Origin: Morinoia aosen
Taxonomy: Eukaryota; Arthropoda; Malacostraca; Amphipoda; Talitridae
Assembly: GCA_030386875.1 (NCBI GenBank)
Contig: CM059566.1
Location: 39,902,068-39,966,067 of the forward strand
Direction of reading: 5' to 3'
DNA length: 64,000 bases
Each line of letters starts with the position of its first letter. Position 1 is the stretch's first letter. Both the position numbers and the translations under genes were made by a program. The notes below the pieces were generated by a model. It was not told the DNA's origin. It made no database searches and saw nothing but the letters and a program-made list of their open reading frames with translations. Shown here one piece after another: positions 11,021 through 21,744 of this stretch.

Positions 11021-11515
11021 TTTTGAGCTGTTTAAACAAGGAATGTTTAGCTTACCAGGAATTTGAGCTGTTCAAACAAGGAATGTATAGCCTATCGGGA
11101 ATTTGAGCTGTTTAAACAAGGAATGTTTAGCTTATCAGGAATTTGAGCTGTTCAAACAAGGAATGTATAGCCTATCAGGAATTTGAGCTGTTCAAACAAG
11201 GAATGTATAGCCTATCAGGAATTTCGAACCTAACATCAGGGATGTTAAGCGCTTACATCACGAATATTGAGTTGGGAAGATAAAAAAGAGTTAGTAATAC
11301 TAAATCTATATCAGGAATACTGTGCCGAAGTCAGTAATTTGATACGCCTAAATCAGGAATATTACACTCAACTCCCGAATATTATATTGAAGTCAGGACT
11401 ATTAAATCCAAGCCAGGAATATTATACCCAAGTCAAAAATACTATACCCAAGTGTGGAATATTATACTGAAGTCGAGGATATTGAACTAAAGCCTATTAT
11501 GTAAATCTTAAGTTA
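11021..11515 (+). repeat. 40-bp array (5 copies) grading into ~22-bp degenerate array
   Basis: Positions 11021-11224 hold five near-identical 40-bp units (TTTGAGCTGTTCAAACAAGG, AATGTATAGCCTATCAGGAA). From 11225 the sequence changes to degenerate units built on TCAGGAATATTATACCCAAG. The shared ATCAGGAAT word suggests the homogeneous array arose inside the older one. Confidence 0.93.
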
Positions 11516-11837
11516 GGAAATGCTGAGCTTAAAATGCGAACGTTAAACCTAAATGAGGGAGATTAAATATAACATGAACCGTAAAAATTGTGCACAATGT
11601 TAATTGCTTGTCTTCCCACACGCAATTTAGGTGCAGATATGGTCCGAGACGGAGATAGTTTCAAGACTGGAACGCGCATGACGACTTCAAAACTTGGTGC
11701 AGAGGACACTCCTCTCAGCTCACCCCCCGTAACTGGTTTTGCTTCGTTCGGGCAGCATCGGACGAACGATTCAAGACCGTCATGCAGGCATCAGCCGGCA
11801 AAAAAACGTGTTTTATATAGTTAAAAAAAAGGCAACC

Positions 11838-12065
11838 GAGTTAGACCTTATTATCACCCATAAGGATAGATTTTACGCAAGACTTCCAGACGAACCGTAG
11901 AGAAAAATTAAACAGAATTAGTTCACATTACTACCCATAAGAATAGATTTTACGCAAGACTTCCAAATGAACCGTGGAAAAAAATCAATAGAGTTAGTTC
12001 ACATTATTACCTTAAGAGATAGAATTTATAGAAGACCCTCGGATAAACTGTATAATAACTTTCAA
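11838..12065 (+). repeat. ~77-bp tandem repeat, about 3 copies
   Basis: Units begin GAGTTAGTTCACATTAYTAC and continue with CCATAAGAATAGATTTTACG and CAAGACTTCCAAATGAACCG. Copies start at 11838, 11915 and 11991. The third is truncated and diverged. Confidence 0.92.
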
Positions 12066-12412
12066 GGTTAAAACGGATAAACCAAAGACACTTCACCTTC
12101 ATAACTACGCAAGTTGCGTGCACGAGAGCATGCCACACAGAAGAATATGGCCTCAGACCGAGTCGAGTGATCTATTTTTGGGTTGCCACCCAAGTCCCAT
12201 GAGGGGATTTGAAGTCCTCTTTAATAATTATTCTGTGAGGCTTCGAACACGGAAGTCCAAAAAGCGCCGTCAGCTACAAAGGTCTCAACGCTAGGAAATG
12301 CTTCTATTATTATTTACAAGGCAGGTAAAGAGACGAGCGTCAGAGCAATTTGGGCAATATTCAGTTTGTTGGCGGCATTCTGGTAAGCATAGCGCATTGT
12401 CGCTATCCAGGA
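12066..12412. other. Unassigned spacer
   Basis: I see no gene, RNA or element boundary in this stretch. Confidence 0.5.
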
Positions 12413-12778
12413 TTAGATTAGATTAGTCGTTAGTTTTAGCCTCCCTACCCGCAGCAACAAATGCCATCCAAAGAGAGGAAGGAGGAAGGCACCATTTAGT
12501 ATGGAGTTAAAGATACGCGGAATCTACGCAGAAAGGGCCTAGAAACAGTAAGTTGTGAAAGAAGATTATGAAACAAGACCAAAGTTGAAGAAGAAAGTAG
12601 TAGGTGCTGAAAAACAGGACAGCAGTGAACCGAAAAAAGGTGGTCCTTAACATAACAAAACATTGTATTTCAACAAAAAGAAAGCCTACCTAACCTTTAG
12701 CTCGGGCCCTCACATAGTCCCCCTGGGAGCGCTAGTTCCCATAGACACAATAGTTGTATCCCCCTGAGGGAACGCTTT
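12413..12778 (+). mobile_element. Dispersed ~360-bp repeat family, copy 6 (near full length)
   Basis: Best reference copy. It opens with GATTAGATTAGATTAGTCGT and TTTTAGCCTCCCTACCCGCA, carries every middle block, and ends with CCCATAGACACAATAGTTGT and ATCCCCCTGAGGGAACG. No target duplication is obvious by eye. Confidence 0.88.
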
Positions 12779-13085
12779 CCAGGAATCATAAAAACGAGAA
12801 GCGGTTATTTGAAGGGACATTACATTTGCTTTAGTTTGCTTCAATCTGGTGGTCATCGGCCACACATCATGCACTCCTGTTGATGTGAGTGCGACGGAAC
12901 AAAAATTGAAACAAGGGATCAAAAGTAAGAACAAGATACCAATAATGAGAGCAGCAAAATAAAAACAGGAACATGAGGACAAAATCAGAAGCAACAGAAG
13001 AAAAATGGCAGCATACGAACTAAAATGAGCACAGTAACAAGAAGTGTAGAAACAAAAGAACAAAATACATCTTTGGAAAAGAACA
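12779..13085. other. Unassigned spacer, A-rich
   Basis: Runs of AACAAAAATNGAAACAAG and ACAGGAACATGAGGAC-like words at 12895-13075 suggest a decayed low-complexity repeat. Minus-strand frames here are not recognisable. Confidence 0.5.
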
Positions 13086-13250
13086 GCGAGTAAGTGCGCA
13101 AGTGAGTGAGTGAGTGAGTGATAGAGTGCGGAAATGAATGAGTGAATGAGAGTGATTGAGTGCGTAAATGAGTAAGTGAGTAAATGAGTGAGCCGAAGAC
13201 TAAATGAGTAATTGAGTGAATGAGTGAATTAGAGTGAGTGAATGAGACTT
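13086..13250 (+). repeat. (GAGT)n-type microsatellite
   Basis: About 165 bp of imperfect GAGTGAGTGAGTGAATGAGT. Copies are interrupted by A/T substitutions, so it is an old array. Confidence 0.95.
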
Positions 13251-13479
13251 TCATATGCCGTATCGGATCACCTCAATTCAAAAGCCCTCAGCCGAATGAA
13301 CGCTCCCTGTATCAGGGCTGCATAGCTCGCTGACATTGCACCCTATCAACGCCCTCCAACTCGTGATGATCCGAGTCTGACAGACACCTCAAGCAAGCTG
13401 GTGTGTGGTAATTGTGTAGCAGCCGCCGCACGGGTCGCACGATTCGACCCTCAGCTGAAGTACACACTTTGTTTTACAT
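13251..13479. other. Unassigned spacer with GC-rich end
   Basis: Positions 13405-13460 form a short GC-rich, CpG-containing segment (GTAGCAGCCGCCGCACGGGT). No gene is seen. Confidence 0.45.
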
Positions 13480-14190
13480 TCAGAATTCGACTGAGTGATT
13501 GAAAAAACTCGCATTCTTTCCTTCGTTGGACCTCACTTTTACCACAAGACGAAGATCCGTATCCCAGTTCAACATGTTGTAAAAAAGAACTCTCCGTTTC
13601 TATATTTCAGTTCGATTTTACGATTGAATAAAACGCACTTCCATTCTTTACTTCGTTTGATTTTACGATTTACAGCAAGTTTCGAATTTCATGATTTAAC
13701 AGTTCTAGTTTTACTTCTGAATTCAACATATTTGCCACGAGTACCATATCGACTTAATCTATCTATATCTCTATTATAAAAGAAGCCGCGTCCATCCGGC
13801 CGTCCGTGTGTCACACCCACCAGCCGAAAGTGTGAGATGAGCGTCTCTGTGATACAAGCTTCATCAACTCCACAATTTTCGGTGCCTTACCCCAGCAAAT
13901 TGGGAGTCGGAATGAATATCACGTGTATTGGTAGGTTAGATTAGGTTGTATAGAATATCAGCGGTTGATACTTGGGAGAGTATTGGAAAGCCATAGAATA
14001 GCATGGGAAATCATGGGAAGGCCATGTTGAAGCTCAATTGGTCCGATATCTAATCCTGCCATTTTTTGACGGGTCGTGTGCACTCGTAATCGAATAAAAC
14101 ACAGTCGCATTAATTTAACCGGTAAACGTCATGATTTAGCAGCTCATGCTTGTGTATGATCAGGTTTACTTCCCAATTCAACACATTTCA
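13480..14190 (+). repeat. Three diverged ~130-bp units at the left edge of the 42-bp array
   Basis: Units at about 13480-13580, 13610-13740 and 14090-14190 share GATTGAATAAAACGCACTTC-like, TTTACGATTTAACAG-like and CAATTCAACATATTTC-like blocks in the same order. The third runs directly into the 42-bp array, whose first monomers still read AATTCAACACATTTC. The 13755-14085 segment interrupts the series. Confidence 0.7.
13755..14085 (+). mobile_element. Possible insertion between ~130-bp units
   Basis: About 330 bp separate two copies of the ~130-bp unit. The segment opens with TCTATCTATATCTCTATTAT then AAAAGAAGCCG, a style of AT-rich TC start sometimes seen at Helitron-like 5' ends. I see no convincing CTRR 3' end with hairpin, so the class is unproven. 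Confidence 0.3.
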
Positions 14191-17100
14191 AAAGAAGATG
14201 CAAAACTTTTCTTCCCAATTCAACACATTTCAAAAGAAGATGCAATACTTCCCTTCCCAACTGATCATATTTCAATAGAAGGTGCAATACTTCCCTTTCC
14301 AACTGAACATATTTCAAAAGAAGATGCAATACTTCCCTTTCCAACTGAACATATTTCAAAAGAAGATGCAATACTTCCCTTCCCAACTGAACATATTTCA
14401 AAAGAAGATGCAATACTTCCCTTCCCAACTGAACATATTTCAAAAGAAGATGCAATACTTCCCTTCCCAACTAAACATATTTCAAAAGAAGATGCAATAC
14501 TTCCCTTCCCAACTGAACATATTTCAAAAGAAGATGCAATACTTCCCTTCCCAACTGAACATATTTCAATAGAAGATGCAATTCTTCCCTTCCCAACTGA
14601 ACATATTTCAAAAGAAGATGCAATTCTTCCCTTCCCAACTGAACATATTTCAATAGAAGATGCAATTCTTCCCTTCTCAACTGAACATATTTCAAAAGAA
14701 GATGCAATACTTCCCTTCCCAACTGAACATATTTCAAAAGAAGATGCAATACTTCCCTTCCCAACTGAACATATTTCAAAAGAAGATGCAATACTTCCCT
14801 TCCCAACTGAACATATTTCAATAGAAGATGCAATTCTTCCCTTCCCAACTGAACATATTTCAAAAGAAGATGCAATACTTCCCTTCCCAACTGAACATAT
14901 TTCAAAAGAAGATGCAATACTTCCCTTCCCAACTGAACATATTTCAATAGAAGATGCAATTCTTCCCTTCCCAACTGAACATATTTCAAAAGAAGATGCA
15001 ATACTTCCCTTCCCAACTGAACATATTTCAAAAGAAGATGCAATACTTCCCTTCCCAACTGAACATATTTCAATAGAAGATGCAATTCTTCCCTTCCCAA
15101 CTGAACATATTTCAAAAGAAGATGCAATTCTTCCCTTCCCAACTGAACATATTTCAAAAGAAGATGCAATACTTCCCTTCCCAACTGAACATATTTCAAT
15201 AGAAGATGCAATTCTTCCCTTCCCAACTGAACATATTTCAATAGAAGATGCAATACTTACCTTCCCAACTGAACATATTTCAAAAGAAGATGCAATACTT
15301 CCCTTCCCAACTGAACATATTTCAAAAGAAGATGCAATACTTCTTTTCCCAACTGAACATATTTCAATAGAAGATGCAATTCTTCCCTTCCCAACTGAAC
15401 ATATTTCAATAGAAGATGCAATACTTCCCTTCCCAACTGAACATATTTCAAAAGAAGATGCAATACTTCCCTTCCCAACTGAACATATTTCAAAAGAAGA
15501 TGCAATTCTTCCCTTCTCAACTGAACATATTTCAAAAGAAGATGCAATACTTCCCGTCCCAACTGAACATATTTCAATAGAAGATGCAATACTTCCCTTC
15601 CCAACTGAACATATTTCAAAAGAAGATGCAATACTTCCCTTCCCAACTGAACATATTTCAAAAGAAGATGCAATTCTTCCCTTCTCAACTGAACATATTT
15701 CAAAAGAAGATGCAATACTTCCCTTCCCAACTGAACATATTTCAAAAGAAGATGCAATACTTCCCTTCCCAACTGAACATATTTCAAAAGAAGATGCAAT
15801 ACTTCCCTTCCCAACTGAACATATTTCAAAAGAAGATGCAATACTTCCCTTCCTAACTGAACATATTTCAATAGAAGATGCAATACTTCCCTTCCCAACT
15901 GAACATATTTCAAAAGAAGATGCAATACTTCCCTTCCCAACTGAACATATTTCAAAAGAAGATGCAATTCTTCCCTTCTCAACTGAACATATTTCAAAAG
16001 AAGATGCAATACTTCCCTTCCCAACTGAACATATTTCAAAAGAAGATGCAATACTTCCCTTCCCAACTGAACATATTTCAAAAGAAGATGCAATACTTCC
16101 CTTCTCAACTGAACATATTTCAAAAGAAGATGCAATACTTCCCTTCCCAACTGAACATATTTCAATGGAAGATGCAATACTTCCCTTCCCAACTGAACAT
16201 ATTTCAAAAGAAGATGCAATACTTCCCTTCCCAACTGAACATGTTTCAAAAGAAGATGCAATTCTTCCCTTCTCAACTGAACATATTTCAAAAGAAGATG
16301 CAATACTTCCCTTCCCAACTGAACATATTTCAATGGAAGATGCAATACTTCCCTTCCCAACTGAACATATTTCAAAAGAAGATGCAATACTTCCCTTCCC
16401 AACTGAACATATTTCAAAAGAAGATGCAATACTTCCCTTCCCAACTGAACATATTTCAAAAGAAGATGCAATACTTCCCTTCCCAACTGAACATATTTCA
16501 AAAGAAGATGCAATACTTCCCTTCCCAACTGAACATATTTCAAAAGCAGATGCAATACTTCCCTTCCCAACTGAACATATTTCAAAAGAAGATGCAATTC
16601 TTACCTTCTCAACTGAACATATTTCAAAAGAAGATGCAATACTTCCCTTCCCAACCGAACATATTTCAATGGAAGATGCAATACTTCCCTTCCCAACTGA
16701 ACATATTTCAAAAGAAGATGCAATACTTCCCTTCCCAACTGATCATATTTCAATAGAAGATGCAATACTTCCCTTCCCAACTGAACATATTTCAATAGAA
16801 GATGCAATACTTCCCTTCCCAACTGAACATATTTCAAAAGAAGATGCAATACTTCCCTTCCCAACTGATCATATTTCAATAGAAGGTGCAATACATCCCT
16901 TTCCAACTGAACATATTTCAAAAGAAGATGCAATACTTCCCTTCCCAACTGAACATATTTCAAAAGAAGATGCAATACTTCCCTTCCCAACTGAACATAT
17001 TTCAAAAGAAGATGCAATACTTCCCTTCCCAACTGAACATATTTCAATAGAAGATGCAATACTTCCCTTCCCAACTGAACATATTTCAAAAGAAGATGCA

Positions 17101-18451
17101 ATATTTCCTTTCCCAACTGAACATATTTCAAAAGAAGATGCAATTCTTCCCTTCTCAACTGAACATATTTCAAAAGAAGATGCAATTCTTCCCTTCTCAA
17201 CTGAACATATTTCAAAAGAAGATGCAATACTTCCCTTCCCAACTGAACATATTTCAAAAGAAGATGCAATTCTTCCCTTCTCAACTGAACATATTTCAAA
17301 AGAAGATGCAATACTTCCCTTCCCAACTGAACATATTTCAAAAGAAGATGCAATACTTCCCTTCCCAACTGAACATATTTCAAAAGAAGATGCAATTCTT
17401 CCCTTCTCAACTGAACATATTTCAAAAGAAGATGCAATACTTCCCTTCCCAACTGAACATATTTCAAAAGAAGATGCAATACTTCCCTTCTCAACTGAAC
17501 ATATTTCAAAAGAAGATGCAATACTTCCCTTCCCAACTGAACATATTTCAATGGAAGATGCAATACTTCCCTTCCCAACTGAACATATTTCAAAAGAAGA
17601 TGCAATACTTCCCTTCCCAACTGAACATATTTCAATGGAAGATGCAATACTTCCCTTCCCAACTGAACATATTTCAAAAGAAGATGCAATATTTCCTTTC
17701 CCAACTGAACATATTTCAAAAGAAGATGCAATTCTTCCCTTCTCAACTGAACATATTTCAAAAGAAGATGCAATTCTTCCCTTCTCAACTGAACATATTT
17801 CAAAAGAAGATGCAATACTTCCCTTCCCAACTGAACATATTTCAAAAGAAGATGCAATTCTTCCCTTCTCAACTGAACATATTTCAAAAGAAGATGCAAT
17901 ACTTCCCTTCCCAACTGAACATATTTCAAAAGAAGATGCAATACTTCCCTTCCCAACTGAACATATTTCAAAAGAAGATGCAATTCTTCCCTTCTCAACT
18001 GAACATATTTCAAAAGAAGATGCAATACTTCCCTTCCCAACTGAACATATTTCAAAAGAAGATGCAATACTTCCCTTCCCAACTGAACATATTTCAAAAG
18101 AAGATGCAATTCTTCCCTTCTCAACTGAACATATTTCAAAAGAAGATGCAATACTTCCCTTCCCAACTGAACATATTTCAAAAGAAGATGCAATTCTTCC
18201 CTTCTCAACTGAACATATTTCAAAAGAAGATGCAATACTTCCCTTCCCAACTGAACATATTTCAATGGAAGATGCAATACTTCCCTTCCCAACTGAACAT
18301 ATTTCAAAAGAAGATGCAATACTTCCCTTCCCAACTGAACATATTTCAATGGAAGATGCAATACTTCCCTTCCCAACTGAACATATTTCAAAAGAAGATG
18401 CAATACTTCCCTTCCCAACTGAACATATTTCAAAAGAAGATGCAATACTTC
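14169..18451 (+). repeat. 42-bp tandem array, about 102 copies
   Basis: The unit reads CTTCCCTTCCCAACTGAACA then TATTTCAAAAGAAGATGCAA then TA. Monomers differ mainly at AAAAG/AATAG/AATGG, ATACTT/ATTCTT and TTCCCA/TTCTCA. The + frame 14146-18549 stays open for 1467 codons (period LPFPTEHISKEDAI). A second + frame and two minus frames are also open in most monomers, so openness is a property of the unit. Higher-order structure is clear: an AATAG monomer recurs every 126 bp at 14821, 14947, 15073 and 15199. A 14-monomer block at 17101-17688 is repeated from 17689 with three extra monomers. The first two monomers are divergent founders. I see no signal peptide, no known domain and no splice evidence. 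Confidence 0.98.
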
Positions 18452-18510
18452 GCAAGCTGCGATCTGCAACCGAACGCTGTTCCATTCCTTCCCGACGCGT
18501 AGGTCAGAAC

Positions 18511-19118
18511 CAGGGCTGCGGAGTCGGGAGTCGGAGACGCATGTTTTAGGGTAAAGTCCGAGTCGTTTTTCCGAATGTGGTGGAGTTGTAGTCGAAGTCG
18601 CCGAATTCTCGAGAGGTGGAGTCGAAGCTGCAAAATTCTCGAGAGGTGGAGTCGAAGCTGCAAAATTCTCAAGAGGTGGAGTCGAAGCTGCAAAATTCTC
18701 AAGAGGTGGAGTCGAAGCTGCAAAATTCTCAAGAGGTGGAGTCGAAGCTGCAAAATTCTCAAGAGGTGGAGTCGAAGCTGCAAAATTCTCAAGAGGTGGA
18801 GTCGAAGCTGCAAAATTCTCAAGAGGTGGAGTCGAAGCTGCAAAATTCTCGAGAGGTGGAGTCGAAGCTGCAAAATTCTCAAGAGGTGGAGTCGAAGCTG
18901 CAAAATTCTCAAGAGGTGGAGTCGAAGCTGCAAAATTCTCAAGAGGTGGAGTCGAAGCTGCAAAATTCTCAAGAGGTGGAGTCGAAGCTGGAAAATTCTC
19001 AAGAGGTGGAGTCGAAGCTGCAAAATTCTCAAAAGCTGGAGACGGAGCCGGAGTCGTTTTTCCGAATGTGGAGGTGGAATCAGAGTCGCAAAATTATTGC
19101 TCCGATGTCGCAACCCTG
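18511..19118. mobile_element. hAT-like non-autonomous element
   Basis: The left end CAGGGCTGCGGAGTCGG and the reverse complement of the right end, CAGGGTTGCGACATCGG, form an imperfect terminal inverted repeat. It begins CAGGG, as many hAT elements do. The flanking 8-mers, GTCAGAAC (18503-18510) and TTCACAAC (19119-19126), match at six of eight positions, consistent with the 8-bp target duplication of hAT transposons. Subterminal blocks repeat GAGTCGTTTTTCCGAATGTG on both sides (near 18560 and 19051). The interior is almost entirely a 30-bp minisatellite. There is no transposase, so the element would depend on a transposase supplied elsewhere. Confidence 0.7.
18600..19040 (+). repeat. 30-bp tandem array inside hAT-like element, about 15 copies
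   Basis: The unit reads CAAAATTCTCAAGAGGTGGA then GTCGAAGCTG. Variation is almost only CTCAAG/CTCGAG. The element's right subterminal sequence (AATCAGAGTCGCAAAATTAT) resembles the unit, so the array probably grew from element sequence. Two + frames are open across it because the unit is ten codons without stops. Confidence 0.98.
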
Positions 19119-19126
19119 TTCACAAC

Positions 19127-19376
19127 ACCAAACCTCCTCTGCCCCCATGGCCCACAACCCAGAACACGCGCTAAAAGAATGCCGCACATTTCAGAGCTGG
19201 ACTTGAAGTTGACCGGTTGGTCGGGGGCACCATTAATCATGTGGCCGAGGCAGCGGCGAGGATCGCCAGGCCACGTCAAGTCTCTTGAACTCTTCTAACT
19301 CACGAGACTTGGAGAATGACTCGAGTTGGGCCAGGGAACTTGGTAAATTGAGACACACGCGCCTCCGAGTGCCGCG
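19127..19376. other. Unassigned spacer
   Basis: Moderately GC-rich sequence between the hAT-like element and the 21-bp array. No gene is seen. Confidence 0.4.
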
Positions 19377-20105
19377 CTGACCTGAGTCTGCTGCCTGCTG
19401 ACCTGAGTCTGCTGCCTGCTGACCAGAGGCTGCTGCCTGCTGACCAGAGGCTGCTGCCTGCTGACCAGAGGCTGCTGCCTGCTGACCAGAGTCTGCTGCC
19501 TGCCTACCAGAGTCTGCTGCCTGCTGACCAGAGGCTGCTGCCTGCTGACCAGAGGCTGCTGCCTGCTGACCAGAGGCTGCTGCCTGCTGACCAGAGGCTG
19601 CTGCCTGCTGACCAGAGGCTGCTGCCTGCTGACCAGAGGCTGCTGCCTGCTGACCAGAGGCTGCTGCCTGCTAACCAGAGGCTGCTGCCTGGTGACCTGA
19701 GTCTGCTGCCTGCTGACCAGAGGCTGCTGCCTGCTGACCAGAGGCTGCTGCCTGCTGACCAGAGGCTGCTGCCTGCTGACCAGAGGCTGCTGCCTGCTGA
19801 CCAGAGGCTGCTGCCTGCTGACCAGAGGCTGCTGCCTGCTGACCAGAGGCTGCTGCCTGCTGACCAGAGGCTGCTGCCTGCTGACCAGAGGCTGCTGCCT
19901 GCTGACCAGAGTCTGCTGCCTGCTGACCAGAGTCTGCTGCCTGCTGACCAGAGTCTGCTGCCTGCTGACCAGAGTCTGCTGCCTGCTGACCAGGGGCTGC
20001 TGCCTGCTGACCAGAGGCTGCTGCCTCCTGACCAGAGGCTGCTGCCTGCTGACCTGAGTCAGCTGCATGCTGACCAGAGGCGGCTGTCTGCTGACCAGAG
20101 TCTGC
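19377..20105 (+). repeat. 21-bp tandem array, about 34 copies
   Basis: The unit is TGCTGCCTGCTGACCAGAGG plus C or TC variants. Seven-codon periodicity opens minus-strand frames (19295-20068, period VSRQQPL; 19671-20192, period AASGQQA). The GAGGC and GAGTC variants form blocks, indicating segmental homogenisation. Confidence 0.97.
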
Positions 20106-20185
20106 AGCCCACAGCTCGTGTGAGGTGGAACCGCTAAATTTTGCGGGGCGAGCGTCAGTTGGGACTGGGAGGAGGATGTGCTGAG

Positions 20186-20470
20186 GGTGCAAGCCGATTA
20201 CCAGGCAAAATTAGCGTGGTAAGCGCGCCTACTTGGCCGCCGTGCATATCATGAGGTTGTAAGCCGATTATCAAGGTTATTAGAATGGTAGGTGCGACAA
20301 CTTGGCCGTCGTGAACATTATGGAGTGTAAGCCGATTATTAAGGGAAATAGTGTGGTAAATGAGCCTACTTCGCGTCGTGCTGATGATGGAGTGTACATT
20401 AAGGCGATTATCAGGCGAAATTGGAATGGTTAGAGCTCCTATTTACTTGGCCGTCGTGCAGATTAGTTGG
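20186..20470 (+). repeat. ~72-bp degenerate tandem repeat, 4 copies
   Basis: Units begin GTAAGCCGATTATCAGG-like and include CCTACTTGGCCGTCGTG. They have diverged by substitutions and small indels. The array lies just upstream of the LTR element. Confidence 0.88.
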
Positions 20471-20550
20471 ATACCTCTGGTAGATTAGCTAGCCAGGCAG
20501 CCAGGTAAATTAACTAGCTTGGTAACCCTGTACATTGGGTATATGTGTAG

Positions 20551-20612
20551 CCATGCAGATTATATCATTTAAATAGCCATGCAGATTATATCATTTAAAT
20601 AGCCATGAAGAT
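20551..20612 (+). repeat. 26-bp duplication
   Basis: AGCCATGCAGATTATATCAT then TTAAAT occurs twice in tandem, followed by a partial third start. Confidence 0.9.
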
Positions 20613-20647
20613 GAAGTAGCTAGCATAGGAAGTTGAGCAGATTAGGC

Positions 20648-21725
20648 TGTCATGCTTCTCCGCATGACTGTGTAAGGAACATCGCTAAGAATCTGGAATC
20701 GTTATCTGGCCAATAACGTATTCTCAAATGGTTCTAAAAGACCAAACAATATTAAGTCTGAGTATCAACGTGGGAGCACTTCAAATCGCCTATTCTTTCA
20801 AATCGTCTATACGTTCGGGAAGAATCTCCGCTTGGACTTCGAGGACAACGACAGCCCAACAGAAGATGCCAGGAACTTCAATGATTTCTCTTATGTGATG
20901 TTTACTTCTTATTAATAATATTTGCGGGGATTGTTAGTATAAATATGTTAACAAGAGTAAGTAGCAGCGTATTTAAATTAATCGGGGAAATATCTTCCAT
21001 TCATATACCAATCTTGTGATGCCGTTATTACTAGTTAGCATCTCAAATGTTCGCATCGCCAAGAGCGTTACGTTTGAAAAGAGTCAGTCGGACCGTGGCA
21101 ATCGCTGAGTTAAGAGCTGAAAACACGTCGTGCCGGGGCCGGTCCCCAGCTGAGGGATGGCCAGGGCTTTGTCTTTATTAAACAATTTATATCCAAGTGA
21201 ATTCGCATACATCATCCAGTAACGTAAACTATAAGTTATTGGTTGCCACGGGACGCATATCAGCTACTTTCCTGGAATCATAAGATAAGTCCCATTCATG
21301 TTGTCCTATAACACTTATCCGCTCTAATGCATCCTCATTTCTTGCCTCTGTGCAATAGGTAATTCATAGGAACATTCAGCGTACATCCGATGTTTTATCA
21401 AATGTGACTAGGTGCGTTAGATCCATTTTGATTATTTCTGTGTCAAGATTAGGGAATAAATAGTGATGTCAATGCCTCGTGAATTTCCCCTTTAATAAGA
21501 AAAGATTTATCGTTTCTTTCATAGAGAAAAGGTTAACCCGCTACCATATTAATTGTTTATTAAATAACGTAAATTACTAATTATATTGGAGACGTTGAAA
21601 GGTCTCAATTGATCTTATTGACAAAATAGAATAATGTGGCCTTAAGTCACGACGGTTATCAAAAGAAATGAAAGCAACGGAAAGAAATAACGACTAATAA
21701 TGCCGGAAAAGAGATGGTCACGACA
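20648..21725 (+). repeat. 5' LTR
   Basis: Begins with TGTCATGC and carries a perfect stem-loop at 20649-20668 (GTCATGC, 6-nt loop, GCATGAC). TATAAATA at 20938-20945 is a candidate TATA box and AATAAA at 21455-21460 a candidate poly(A) signal. Both occur at the same offset in the 3' LTR. Confidence 0.9.
20938..20945 (+). promoter_or_regulatory. Candidate LTR TATA box
   Basis: TATAAATA about 290 bp into the LTR and about 510 bp upstream of AATAAA, an arrangement compatible with U3-R order. No transcription start is shown by sequence alone. Confidence 0.4.
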
Positions 21726-21726
21726 A

Positions 21727-21744
21727 TGGTGGCAGCGGTGGGAT
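21727..21744 (+). promoter_or_regulatory. Primer-binding site complementary to tRNA-Leu
   Basis: TGGTGGCAGCGGTGGGAT is the reverse complement of the 3' end (acceptor stem, T-arm side, plus CCA) of the common animal tRNA-Leu species ending ATCCCACCGCTGCCA-CCA. All 18 bases match from memory of that tRNA. Its place one base after the LTR is standard for minus-strand priming. Confidence 0.85.

Noticed and set aside
14146-18549. A 1467-codon + strand ORF as a repetitive protein gene
   Set aside because: It is only the 42-bp unit read in one of four open frames. It has no unique N- or C-terminal domain, and minus-strand frames of up to 622 codons overlap it.
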